From assembly GCA_017525455.1 (NCBI GenBank), contig JAFXSS010000071.1:1-32631 (forward strand): 32,631 nt of DNA, in the 5' to 3' direction. Position 1 is the first letter of the stretch, and each line of letters starts with the position of its first letter. A program made the translations under genes and the position numbers. The stretch is from Paludibacteraceae bacterium (GTDB lineage Bacteria; Bacteroidota; Bacteroidia; Bacteroidales; Paludibacteraceae). This document shows, piece after piece, positions 8,244-17,189 of this stretch. Below the pieces are notes generated by a model. It did no database searches and was not told the DNA's origin. It saw only the letters and a program-made list of their open reading frames with translations.

Positions 8244-9626
8244 TTATTCAACAAACATCGTTTGTCCGCTGATGGATATATAGTGTATTTGTTCGCCTCT
8301 GACAACGCGCAACATCACCCGTCCATCGCGCAGTACGCGTGTGACATCCGGCTGCGCAGACAACGGACTGTCGCTGACTTGTGTCTCAGGATCGGTATCG
8401 GTGATGATATTGTCCACCATCTTCACCTGACTGTCGGTCATAGTTGTGTGGATAGTGATGGGCGAGCGAACGAGCGTATTGCCGGATATGAGACAATTGA
8501 CAGGTTTCTTGCTGTACTTGCCGCCGTTGGTGTAACCGATCTCAATACCCGATTTGCAGTCGATAAGTGTGTTGCCGGTTATCTGTACGTTCTCCGGCAA
8601 AAAGTGTGCCGAATAGTTGGTGGAGGAGTTGGTGGCGTCGCCGTTGGTGATAGTAATTCCGGCATCCCAGGTGTCGCCTGTCAAGCCCTGCATGTAATTG
8701 TCTGCTATAACATGATCCTTGCCGTACACGCGTACGCCGCCGCAACCGATGGTTCGCTCCTCGAACTCGGCAGTCTTGCCCTCGCCGTAGAAACGGTTGC
8801 CCTCGGCACGGTTGCGGAAACCCTGCCGCAGACAGAGCGTACCCAGGCAACGGTGGAAGGTGTTGTAGCGAATGATATTGTCGCAACTCTTGACGGACAC
8901 AACTTCGGGGTCGCCGTCGCAGTCCTCAAACTCGTTGTACTCGACCACTGTCCACGCCGATTGGGTGGTGAGATCGCTCACACCGATACGGATAGTCTCC
9001 TTCTCGTTGGACGCGCGTGGTCCGACACGGCGGAAGATATTGTGGTCGATGGTGTCGTGTACGCTGATTTGCGGCACACCGCCGTGCGAACCGTCAATCA
9101 CGAAGAGCGAACCGCCGTCCTGCTTGTCCTCGAAGATGTTGTGGTCGAAGCGGTTATGTCCGCTGCTGCAGGACTCGTTCTCCCAGATGTCGCCCACCAG
9201 AATCCACTTGGATGTTTGTCCGTCCTTCTCCATAGCCATGGTAAAACGGCAGTTGGTGACGCGTATATGGTGCGCGCCCTGATACTTCATGATCGACGAG
9301 GTAGCTGCCATATCGAAATCCAGTCCGTCGAACACCATGTAGGCGGCATTGAGCAGGGTGATACACCCGCTGCCTACAACACGTGCCCCGCGTTGGTTCT
9401 CCGCCACGACAACGATAGGTTGCTCGGGCGTGCCGACACAGGAGAGTTTGAGCCACGCCAACTTGTAATCGCCATTAGCCATGACAAACGTGTCACCGGG
9501 TAGGGCAGAAGGCAACTTGCCGGTCACATCCGCTGCCTTGGTGCAACGGTAGATCTTGGCATTGGCAGAGATGGGTGCCATAAGCAGAATAAACGCTGCT
9601 GCGGCTATAAGAAGGATACGATTCAT
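8244..9626 (-). CDS. PL6 family alginate lyase, single-domain, RQG variant
   Basis: 460 aa with a signal peptide (about residues 1-23, ending ISANA). One PL6 beta-helix: CDGDPEVVSVKSCDN (236-250) with D239 and E241 at the usual metal site and K246 as the likely base, then TLCLRQGFRN (263-272) with R267 as the likely acid, then GCGGVRVYGKDHVIADN. It differs from the other two PL6 proteins in the window by RQG instead of RHG after the catalytic Arg and by a longer loop before GGVRV, so it is probably a different PL6 subgroup with another substrate preference. The last residues (RVLRDGRVMLRVVRGEQIHY) weakly resemble the short tails of other proteins in this locus. It is 3 bp after the IPT lipoprotein gene, tightly coupled in the operon. 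Confidence 0.9.
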   Translation of the reverse strand: MNRILLIAAAAFILLMAPISANAKIYRCTKAADVTGKLPSALPGDTFVMANGDYKLAWLKLSCVGTPEQPIVVVAENQRGARVVGSGCITLLNAAYMVFDGLDFDMAATSSIMKYQGAHHIRVTNCRFTMAMEKDGQTSKWILVGDIWENESCSSGHNRFDHNIFEDKQDGGSLFVIDGSHGGVPQISVHDTIDHNIFRRVGPRASNEKETIRIGVSDLTTQSAWTVVEYNEFEDCDGDPEVVSVKSCDNIIRYNTFHRCLGTLCLRQGFRNRAEGNRFYGEGKTAEFEERTIGCGGVRVYGKDHVIADNYMQGLTGDTWDAGITITNGDATNSSTNYSAHFLPENVQITGNTLIDCKSGIEIGYTNGGKYSKKPVNCLISGNTLVRSPITIHTTMTDSQVKMVDNIITDTDPETQVSDSPLSAQPDVTRVLRDGRVMLRVVRGEQIHYISISGQTMFVE

Positions 9627-9629
9627 AAC

Positions 9630-11090
9630 TTATTTGCTCCAAATTATATCAAACTGCAGTTCAGGTATACGTCCGTTGACAGCCTCCTTAGGCATAGCGG
9701 TAACCTTGATGATACCGTTCTTGCCGGTAGTGAAGTTACGTACCCAGCCGTAGGGATACTGGTCGAGCGAGAAGTGCGAATTGCTATAGCCGTCGTCGTT
9801 AGCCGAGCGGTACACACGCGGCGCCTTGCTGGCAGGCTCGCTCACTCCGGCAAAGAATTCTTCGTTCAACTCAATGATTGTGCCTGCCTCGTAGGCATCG
9901 ATGATAGCCTTCTCTGCCTCGTTCTCGGGCTTGAGCACGCGGAAACAGGTGATGATTCCTTCGTCGGGGTTGTAGAAAGCGTTCCATGAGCCGTCCTGCG
10001 GGTCGATGGTCTTGCCGTCGCACTTGAAGTTCTTGACGGTGTTGGCTGCGTTATGCGGTCCGTAAAGTTGCACATAACCTGCCTGGTCGTACAGCAGAAA
10101 ATCGATGATCGGAATGTTTGCCGCCGCCTCGCAACTGGAAATAACCGTTCCGCTCTCGGCATCGAAGAACGGCATCTCCATACCACCGTAGTTGCCGCGT
10201 GCACTGAGCAGTACATCCGTATAACGGTAGTACCTGGGCTCGTCGGGGTCGGCATAGACCTGGAAATCCTTGGCAAAGATCACCTCCTTGACGCCATAAT
10301 ACACAGCCTTCAGATCGCCGGTCATATTGCCGCCGAAGTAGTTGGTGGGCATATCGAAGGTTAACTCTTCGTCGGACTGCAACTTAATCTGTACAGGCTC
10401 GCTGCCGACATACATGGCATCAACGAGACGCAGATGCTCGCCTTGCAGGGTAACTGGCGAATATTTGGTGAGCGAAGCCGGACAGAACGTGACAGCCGGT
10501 GCCTCTAGCAGGATAGTGAACGCCCGGGCATCGGTCTGCTTGTACTCTGTGCCGTCGAAATATGTGAACCGCAAGTTGGCGGACACTTCCGACTCTACGA
10601 ACGGAACCTTGAATACCAGTTCCTCCTTACGCTGGGCAACGATGATTGCCTCCAGATCGTTGATCATGACGCTGTTAACGAAATGCAGATTGTCGCCTTC
10701 GATAACTACTTGGGCATTCACTGTACCTTCGGCAGGGCAATCATTGATGACCGGCACGGCATATTGCACCGTGAATGTCTCGGCAGACTCAGCGCTGCCG
10801 GTGATGTTGCGGATACGCAACTTGCCTGTCAGGTTGCCGCTGACAACCTCTGCCACAAGTTTCTCGCCGCTGATGCGATAGCGGATACGTGCAGGCGTAT
10901 CGCCGATGAACACACTGTCCACGCGCTGCAGGTTCTCACCCGTGATAGTGATCTGCGTACCTACTTCGCCCTGCTTGGGACTGAACTCCTTCAGCACAGG
11001 CGCTTTAATCTCGTAGTTCTGGATATATGTTTCCTCCTGGCAAGCCATCAGCAGGACGGCCAAGCCAAATATGAACAGATGTTTCTTCAT
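9630..11090 (-). CDS. IPT/TIG-domain surface glycan-binding lipoprotein (SusE/F position)
   Basis: 486 aa from the ATG at 11090. A longer frame opens at 11132, but the MKKHLFIFGLAVLLMAC signal begins at 11090, directly after the SusD stop (TGA, one base, ATG), so 11090 is the start. The lipobox is LMAC with C17 as lipid site, followed by QEET; acidic residues right after the Cys are typical of surface export in Bacteroidetes. Three IPT/TIG immunoglobulin-like domains follow: about 28-110 (LKEFSPKQGEVGTQITITG), 111-195 (VVIEGDNLHFVNSVMIND) and 196-285 (VTLQGEHLRLVDAMYVG). The last 200 residues are a distinct domain, probably the ligand-binding one. This is the usual layout of a surface glycan-binding protein encoded next to SusD, here presumed to hold alginate at the cell surface. 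Confidence 0.88.
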   Translation of the reverse strand: MKKHLFIFGLAVLLMACQEETYIQNYEIKAPVLKEFSPKQGEVGTQITITGENLQRVDSVFIGDTPARIRYRISGEKLVAEVVSGNLTGKLRIRNITGSAESAETFTVQYAVPVINDCPAEGTVNAQVVIEGDNLHFVNSVMINDLEAIIVAQRKEELVFKVPFVESEVSANLRFTYFDGTEYKQTDARAFTILLEAPAVTFCPASLTKYSPVTLQGEHLRLVDAMYVGSEPVQIKLQSDEELTFDMPTNYFGGNMTGDLKAVYYGVKEVIFAKDFQVYADPDEPRYYRYTDVLLSARGNYGGMEMPFFDAESGTVISSCEAAANIPIIDFLLYDQAGYVQLYGPHNAANTVKNFKCDGKTIDPQDGSWNAFYNPDEGIITCFRVLKPENEAEKAIIDAYEAGTIIELNEEFFAGVSEPASKAPRVYRSANDDGYSNSHFSLDQYPYGWVRNFTTGKNGIIKVTAMPKEAVNGRIPELQFDIIWSK

Positions 11091-11091
11091 A

Positions 11092-12561
11092 TCAATATCC
11101 GATATTTTGGGTGATACCTTGTTGTATATCAATCTCCTTCTGCGGTATAGGCAGCAGGATCAGACTCTCGTTGAGAACAATCGGTCCTGTCTCTGCCGTG
11201 ATGGACGAGTAGTAGTTCTCCGTAGCCCAGTGCTCGGTCATCACTTCGATGACGCGGTTGGTACGGATAAGGTCGAACCAACGTTGGTTCTCATAAGCGA
11301 GTTCGAGTCGTCGTTCGCGCTCGATAGCCATGCGCATCTGATGTTTGTTAGCCACTTGCGCAGCAGTCAGTTCAGTCAGTCCGGCGCGCTCACGCGTAGC
11401 ATTGATATAGGTGAGTGCCGAGCCGGGGCCTTCCATCTCGTTCAGTACTTCAGCGTACAGGAGCAGAATGTCGGCGTAGCGGAGGATTGGCCAGTCCTTG
11501 TCGCCATCGCCCTTGAGCGAAACGGGCGAGAGATACTTGGTTACATACCGGCGGTCAACCACCTGTCCGCGGTCATTGGTATAGTCTAGAGCCAGCGTAG
11601 CATCGCGACGCGTATCAGCCGACGAGTACATCGATACAAGATCATCCGTGGGGTAGTTGTATCCGCTACCGTCACCGTTGATAACACTGGCGCCGCTCTG
11701 CAGCGGAGCAAACCAGTTGCCGAACGGCGATCCAAGACCCAGGCCGCCCGAGGTATAACGGATGGTGAAGATAATCTCGGAGTTCAACTCGTTGTTGATA
11801 TCGAACACGGCGGCATACGTAGGCTGCAGACTGAACCCGCCGTTGGTGATGATATCCGACAGCAGATCGCGTGTGTCCTGATCGTACAACCCTTGCGTCA
11901 TCCGCACTTTGGCAAGCAAGCCCTTAGCCGCCCATTGCGTGACGCGTCCGCCCTGATTGGCAGGGTAAGTGGCTGGCAGGTTGGCTATGGCAAAATCCAG
12001 ATCGTCGGTGATGAACTCATATACTGTCTCTACCGCACTGCGCTCGTAGTTGAGAGCCGATACGGCATCCAACCGCCGATCGACGATGAACACCGGTCCG
12101 AACAGCCGAACGAGATTGAAGTAGTGGTAAGCGCGGATGAACCGTGCCTCCGCCTCATACTGTGTGCGCAGGTCAGCATCGGTAGCGGCGTCCAGGTGCA
12201 TAAGCACAACATTGCAGCGCGCTATGTTGTGATACACAGCCCGCCAGTAGTTATATACGTGCTCGCTGGTGGCCGAAGTGCGCGACTGGTCGAAGTCGAG
12301 TTGCATGGTTCGGTCGGACGAGGTAGTGGCGGAGGTGTGCAGACGAGAGTTGTCGGAGCGTAACTCAGTGAGCATCCATTCGTACTCCATAGGTTTCTGC
12401 AATCCGTTGTAGCAAGCCACCACGGCGGCGTTTAACTCCGATGTACTCTTGTAGAAACTGCCGTCACCGATCTCGGAGATAGGTTGCATCTTCAAGTCAC
12501 AACCCGCGAGACTGACTAGGATTAGTGCACTGCTGAGAATATATCTTGTTGTATTCTTCAT
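11092..12561 (-). CDS. susD: SusD/RagB family glycan-binding lipoprotein
   Basis: 489 aa lipoprotein of the outer membrane: lipobox LAGC with C21 as lipid site, then the SusD-type start (SFYKSTSELNAAVVACYNGLQ). The C-terminal RagB/SusD signature is visible as ILRYADILLLYAEVLNEM followed by a region with TPR-like helices and RRLELAYENQRWFDLIRT. SusD caps the SusC channel from outside and binds the glycan for import. The gene is 34 bp after susC and one base before the IPT lipoprotein. Substrate assignment (alginate oligomers) rests on the neighbouring lyases. Confidence 0.95.
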   Translation of the reverse strand: MKNTTRYILSSALILVSLAGCDLKMQPISEIGDGSFYKSTSELNAAVVACYNGLQKPMEYEWMLTELRSDNSRLHTSATTSSDRTMQLDFDQSRTSATSEHVYNYWRAVYHNIARCNVVLMHLDAATDADLRTQYEAEARFIRAYHYFNLVRLFGPVFIVDRRLDAVSALNYERSAVETVYEFITDDLDFAIANLPATYPANQGGRVTQWAAKGLLAKVRMTQGLYDQDTRDLLSDIITNGGFSLQPTYAAVFDINNELNSEIIFTIRYTSGGLGLGSPFGNWFAPLQSGASVINGDGSGYNYPTDDLVSMYSSADTRRDATLALDYTNDRGQVVDRRYVTKYLSPVSLKGDGDKDWPILRYADILLLYAEVLNEMEGPGSALTYINATRERAGLTELTAAQVANKHQMRMAIERERRLELAYENQRWFDLIRTNRVIEVMTEHWATENYYSSITAETGPIVLNESLILLPIPQKEIDIQQGITQNIGY

Positions 12562-12595
12562 AACTCTTCACTATTAATTGTTAACTATTAACTAC

Positions 12596-15500
12596 TTAGA
12601 ATCCTATCTCCAATCCAACGGTGAACGTGCGCTGGATAGGGAATCCGCCACGCTGGTAACCGTCCACCAGCGGTGAACTGTACTGATTGGATGTATAGCG
12701 TGCCTCGGGGTTGATACCCTTGTAACTCTTGCCCCATACGTACAGCAGGTTCTGACCGGAGAAGTACAGGCGGAGGGTATTCAGATGGATAGGTCGGAGT
12801 TGTTTCTTGTTGAAGCGATAACCGACAGTCACATCCTTGAGTGCACCGTACGAAGCATTCTGCAACAGATAATCGGTCAACTCCCACTGCATACCGTTGC
12901 CGTTGGCAAACGTAGGCGTGCGTCCGTCACCCGGATGATCAGCTGAGATAAAGCGGTTAGTGGTATAAGCCTTGTTGATCTTTTTGGTCTCTTGGTAGTA
13001 GGCATCACCGTTGAGTACTGTAACACCGGCCACACCTTGCAGCATGAACGATACATCGAAACCATAGAACGTGAACGTGTTGGTCATACCCCAACTCAGT
13101 GTCGGGAACGGGCTGCCCAGCACATCGCGGTCGTAAGCATCAATAATGCCGTTGTTATCCTTGTCCACCACCTTCAGCGTGCCGGGAACGACAGTCTTGC
13201 CGACCAGGAATACATCCGTGGCAGGACGACCGGCGAGGAAAGCGTCAATCTCCTCCTGCGAGGTCCATACACCATCGGTGCGGTAGCCGTAATATTGGAT
13301 AGACGGTCCGCCTACTTGTGCTACATACACCTCGTTGCGTTCACCGTAACTGAGCAGTCGCTCCGAGCCGTCGCCTAACTGAAGCAGGCGGTTGGAGTTG
13401 GTGGACATGTTGATCTGCGTCTGCCACTCAAACTTCTTGGTCTTGATGTTATACGTGTTGAGTTCAATCTCCACACCCTGATTGCGGACCTTGCCGATGT
13501 TGTTCCAGTAATTGGTGTAACCCGTGATGGCGAGTGCCGGCTGCTGGAAGAGCAGACTGCGCGTGATAGAGTAGTAGTAATCCACCGACAGGTTCAAGCG
13601 CGTCTTAAACATACTGAGGTCGAATCCTGCATCGAACTCGTTGGTCTGTTCCCAGGAAATACGCCGGTTGCCGAGTACGTTACTCGTGTTAGCCAGGCCC
13701 GGAGTAAGTGTGTTGCTTACGCCAAAGGTATAATTGGCAGCAGATAGCTTGTCGTAGGCAGCATAGTTAGCTATGTCGTTGTTACCCGTCACACCCCAGC
13801 TGCCGCGGAACTTGAGCTGGTTGATGCAAGCCACATCTTTCATCCACGGCTCTTCTGACATACGCCAGCCCAGTGATACGGACGGGAAGTATCCCCATTG
13901 GTTCTCAGGTCCGAACTTCGAACTGCCGTCAGCACGGAAACTGACTGATGCAAGGTATCGTCCGCCATAACTGTAGTTGACACGTGCCAGAACGGATAGT
14001 AACATCTCCGCTTCGCGCATCGTGTATGTGCGCCGTGTGCCGTCGTTCTCCTCAATCACGATGTCGGTGGCGGCATTGATGGTGTTGATATAATCCGTTG
14101 GGAACGCCGTACCTTTGATACCAGCCGTACGTGACCAGGTCTTATTGGCAGTGAATCCTGCCATGGCACCAAACTCATGCTTGCCCCACGTGGCGTTGTA
14201 GGTAAGTGTGTTCTCGCTGAGCAGGTCGGTGTGCAGACGGTTGGTATATAGACCATAGTTGGCATCACCGTCGCTCTTGGCGTTGGCGTTGTGGTAGATA
14301 TTGTTGTCGCGGTACTGAACGTAGAAACCGTCTTGCGAACGGAACACCAGCCCCTTGCAGATATTGATGTTGATATACGCCGAGGTGTTCAGACGATAAT
14401 CCTCGGTGAAGCGAGTCTCATTGTCAATCACGCAGCGCGGGTTATTGTTGTTTGTTCCCCATGGCGATGCGGTAAATACATTGCCGTCAATATCCGTATA
14501 TTCCAAATTGTTGAAGTGCCTGCCGTGGGCATAACTGCCTACAGGCTGACCTGTCAGCGCTGCCGTAGCCTCGGTGTGGCGCACGGGCAGCCAGGAATAG
14601 GTGCGGTAGAAATCGATGAAGTTCGTTCCCGGCGATTCGCGACGGGTGTAAGACGGCGAAATATTGATGCCAATCTCCACGTTCTTCGAAAGCATAGCAT
14701 TGACCTTGGCACGGACGTTGACCTTGTCGTAACGCGAATGAATCATGATACCGTCGTCACCGGTATAACTGCCGGATATGTAGTATTTGGCTTCCTTCTT
14801 GCCACCGGATACAGAGAACTGAGCATTGGTTATGTTGGCTACATTACGCAGCGCCTCGCGTTGCCAGTCTGTATGATTGTCGATGGAAAACCATGCTTTC
14901 TCCGACGATGTGGGGCTGGCGCCACCTAATGCCTCTTCGTTGTACAGCATGCGAACATAGTCGTGTGAGTCCATCAAGTCGTGTAACTTGTACGCCTGCT
15001 TGAAACCCGTATAGACCTTGACCGAATATTTGGCTTTCTGTATATCTCCGCTCTTGGTGGTGATAAGAATAACGCCGTTGGCACCGCGGCTACCGTAGAT
15101 GGCTGCTGAAGCAGCATCCTTGAGCACCTCGATAGATTCGACATCGTTCATGTCAATGAAACTCAGTCCGTCGGACATAGGATAGCCGTCAACAACTACC
15201 AGCGGTTCGTTGCTGGCACTGATAGAACCCATACCGCGAACGCGAACTTGAGGGGCGGCACCGGCCTCACTGGATACATTGTTGATGCTTACACCGGCTA
15301 TCTTGCCTTGCAATGCCTGATCCAAACGGGATACGGCTTGATTGCCCAGATTGTCGTCGGAATACTTGCTGACAGCACCGGTGAGGTGAGATTTCTTCTG
15401 TACACCGTAGCCGACTACTACAATCTCATCAATATCCTGCACCACCTCGTCCAATGCGATAACTCCGAGATTGCCGTTGCCGGCACTGAGTTCTTTGGTC

Positions 15501-15730
15501 TGATAGCCGATGTAGGAAATAACCAGAACCGACGAGGATGAGGGTACATCTATGGCAAACTCACCATCGATATTGGTGAGCGTACCGGTGGTGGTCCCTT
15601 GCAAAAGGATATTGACGCCTATCAGCGGTTCGCCGGAGGCGTCCACTACCCGACCTACAACGGATATATCCGCCCATCCGGCCAGACTCAGCATTAGTAA
15701 GGCAGATAGTAAAAGTACGCGTGTTCTCAT
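12596..15730 (-). CDS. susC: SusC/RagA family TonB-dependent outer membrane transporter
   Basis: 1044 aa. The order is: signal peptide (about 1-20), carboxypeptidase-regulatory-like domain (about 22-95, GRVVDASGEPLIGVNI), TonB box DEIVVVGYG (101-109), plug domain (about 112-220, including SIEVLKDAASAAIYGSRGA), then a 22-strand barrel ending with a terminal Phe (FTVGLEIGF), the usual outer membrane assembly signal. It imports oligosaccharides across the outer membrane with energy from TonB/ExbBD. Here it is presumed to import unsaturated alginate oligomers produced by the PL6 enzymes. Unusually for a PUL, six genes of the same operon lie upstream of it rather than susC being first. Confidence 0.96.
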   Translation of the reverse strand: MRTRVLLLSALLMLSLAGWADISVVGRVVDASGEPLIGVNILLQGTTTGTLTNIDGEFAIDVPSSSSVLVISYIGYQTKELSAGNGNLGVIALDEVVQDIDEIVVVGYGVQKKSHLTGAVSKYSDDNLGNQAVSRLDQALQGKIAGVSINNVSSEAGAAPQVRVRGMGSISASNEPLVVVDGYPMSDGLSFIDMNDVESIEVLKDAASAAIYGSRGANGVILITTKSGDIQKAKYSVKVYTGFKQAYKLHDLMDSHDYVRMLYNEEALGGASPTSSEKAWFSIDNHTDWQREALRNVANITNAQFSVSGGKKEAKYYISGSYTGDDGIMIHSRYDKVNVRAKVNAMLSKNVEIGINISPSYTRRESPGTNFIDFYRTYSWLPVRHTEATAALTGQPVGSYAHGRHFNNLEYTDIDGNVFTASPWGTNNNNPRCVIDNETRFTEDYRLNTSAYININICKGLVFRSQDGFYVQYRDNNIYHNANAKSDGDANYGLYTNRLHTDLLSENTLTYNATWGKHEFGAMAGFTANKTWSRTAGIKGTAFPTDYINTINAATDIVIEENDGTRRTYTMREAEMLLSVLARVNYSYGGRYLASVSFRADGSSKFGPENQWGYFPSVSLGWRMSEEPWMKDVACINQLKFRGSWGVTGNNDIANYAAYDKLSAANYTFGVSNTLTPGLANTSNVLGNRRISWEQTNEFDAGFDLSMFKTRLNLSVDYYYSITRSLLFQQPALAITGYTNYWNNIGKVRNQGVEIELNTYNIKTKKFEWQTQINMSTNSNRLLQLGDGSERLLSYGERNEVYVAQVGGPSIQYYGYRTDGVWTSQEEIDAFLAGRPATDVFLVGKTVVPGTLKVVDKDNNGIIDAYDRDVLGSPFPTLSWGMTNTFTFYGFDVSFMLQGVAGVTVLNGDAYYQETKKINKAYTTNRFISADHPGDGRTPTFANGNGMQWELTDYLLQNASYGALKDVTVGYRFNKKQLRPIHLNTLRLYFSGQNLLYVWGKSYKGINPEARYTSNQYSSPLVDGYQRGGFPIQRTFTVGLEIGF

Positions 15731-15756
15731 AATAATATCTGTAAGTTATCTATTTA

Positions 15757-17157
15757 TCAATACAATAAATGCCCCTTAAGGGTATAATATTTGCCGTCAA
15801 TCTCAATCAGAAGTTGTCCGTTGATAATACGTTTGCGTGCTCGCACCGCTGAAGCAATCTCTACGGCATCAGTAGCGGTATCGGTGGTTGCCGGTTCGGG
15901 TTTGTCCATGTTTGTATTGCGGGTCCACTCTGTGGAGGACGGACTATAGTTCTTCCACTTGCCGGCGTTGTAGATGTTGGCATTCCATGTGACGCTTCCG
16001 CCAGTTTGAGCGAGCGTAACGATGCGGTTGCCTGTATTTGAAGCGTCGTTATAGACGATATTGTTTTCTATGCGTGAATTGAGGGGAGGCATCGTGCACT
16101 CGTCCGACGAGTGATAATTGATACTGAATGCTTCCTTGCAGTTGACGAACGTGTTGCCGGTCACCACTGCATTCTTGACTTGGAAATACTCGTTCAGATC
16201 CGAGTTCTCCTTACCGCGTACGATACAAATCCCCGCGCGGTAGTTGTTGCTGTTAAGGTCTTGGAAATAGTTGTTTGTTACGGTGTGTCCCTCGCCTATG
16301 ATGCGCACACCGCCGGTAGCGGCTTTGCCGTTACCTAAGAAAATGTTTCCCTCTACGGTGCAGTTGTTGCCATGCCTGAGCGTGAGCGAACCTGCACAAG
16401 TGCGGAAGGTGTTGTTGCGGTAGATGTTGCCGCAGGATTTGTTGGAGATGGTCTCAATCTCTCCGTCACAATTCTCAAATTCGTTGTTTTCGATTAGGCA
16501 GGCAGCCTCCTGCATACTCGTACTACTGTCACCGATTCGGATAATCTCCTGACCATTAATCTCTTTGCCGTTGTCATCCAAATTAGCGATGCGGTAGCCG
16601 AAATAGTTGTGGTCAATCCGATGTTTGGGTATGATGTTCGCTTCCAACCACACAACAAGCAGTGTACCCATATTTGTCTTGCCGGTAAAACGGCAATGGT
16701 CAACTCTGTTTTCTTTCCCTTTGATGGATACCCACTTGTAATCTTTGGTGGCATCGGTGGTGTTGTAAGCATCTATGGAGCAATCCGTGTAGCGGCAATT
16801 GGCTGAAGATGAACTGAATTGCATGATATGGTTCTTGCCCGTATAGGTGCCACTGAAGCGTAGACCATGCACTTCAATATATTTGCCTTCAATCGTTATG
16901 AGTGATGAACCGCTCAGATTGACAGCACCTGCGGTAGCCGCCTGTAGCACGATAGGTTTGGTCGCTGTTCCGGAGCCTTTGAGCGTCAGGCTCATGTTGG
17001 AGTAGTTGCCATTGGCCAATACGAGTGTATCTCCAACTGACCAGGTCTTGTTGATGGCCGAAGCTGATGATACATTGACAATACGCGCAGCGCCTTGCCC
17101 TGCTGCCATAAGCAGCAGAACAAGGAGCATGGAGCGTATCGTTGAGTGTGTAAACAT
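15757..17157 (-). CDS. PL6 family alginate lyase with short C-terminal tail
   Basis: 466 aa with a signal peptide (hydrophobic about residues 9-24; an alternative start at Met10 is possible). PL6 beta-helix with CDGEIETISNKSCGN (230-244): E233 and E235 at the metal site and K240 as likely base. SLTLRHGNN (257-265) has R261 as likely acid, and TGGVRIIGEGHTVTNN follows. The active-site spacing is identical to the N-terminal half of the 776-aa PL6, so the two are probably close paralogues. After residue 430 a linker leads to a tail (RKRIINGQLLIEIDGKYYTL) that resembles the C-termini of the 560-, 677- and 713-aa proteins of this operon and may direct secretion or anchoring. It is encoded 32 bp after the 677-aa protein gene and 26 bp before susC. 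Confidence 0.92.
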   Translation of the reverse strand: MFTHSTIRSMLLVLLLMAAGQGAARIVNVSSASAINKTWSVGDTLVLANGNYSNMSLTLKGSGTATKPIVLQAATAGAVNLSGSSLITIEGKYIEVHGLRFSGTYTGKNHIMQFSSSSANCRYTDCSIDAYNTTDATKDYKWVSIKGKENRVDHCRFTGKTNMGTLLVVWLEANIIPKHRIDHNYFGYRIANLDDNGKEINGQEIIRIGDSSTSMQEAACLIENNEFENCDGEIETISNKSCGNIYRNNTFRTCAGSLTLRHGNNCTVEGNIFLGNGKAATGGVRIIGEGHTVTNNYFQDLNSNNYRAGICIVRGKENSDLNEYFQVKNAVVTGNTFVNCKEAFSINYHSSDECTMPPLNSRIENNIVYNDASNTGNRIVTLAQTGGSVTWNANIYNAGKWKNYSPSSTEWTRNTNMDKPEPATTDTATDAVEIASAVRARKRIINGQLLIEIDGKYYTLKGHLLY

Positions 17158-17189
17158 ATCTGCGCAAAGTGTGCGAGATAATAGGGGTT

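Noticed and set aside
8235..9503. 422-aa plus-strand frame opposite the 460-aa PL6 gene
   Set aside because: It is antisense to a clear PL6 enzyme, has no recognisable motif and no promoter; it arises from the codon use of the real gene.
11091..11132. Upstream ATG for the IPT lipoprotein, adding 14 residues
   Set aside because: The extension lies inside the susD coding end and would place 14 polar residues before the signal peptide; the ATG at 11090 directly after the susD stop fits better.
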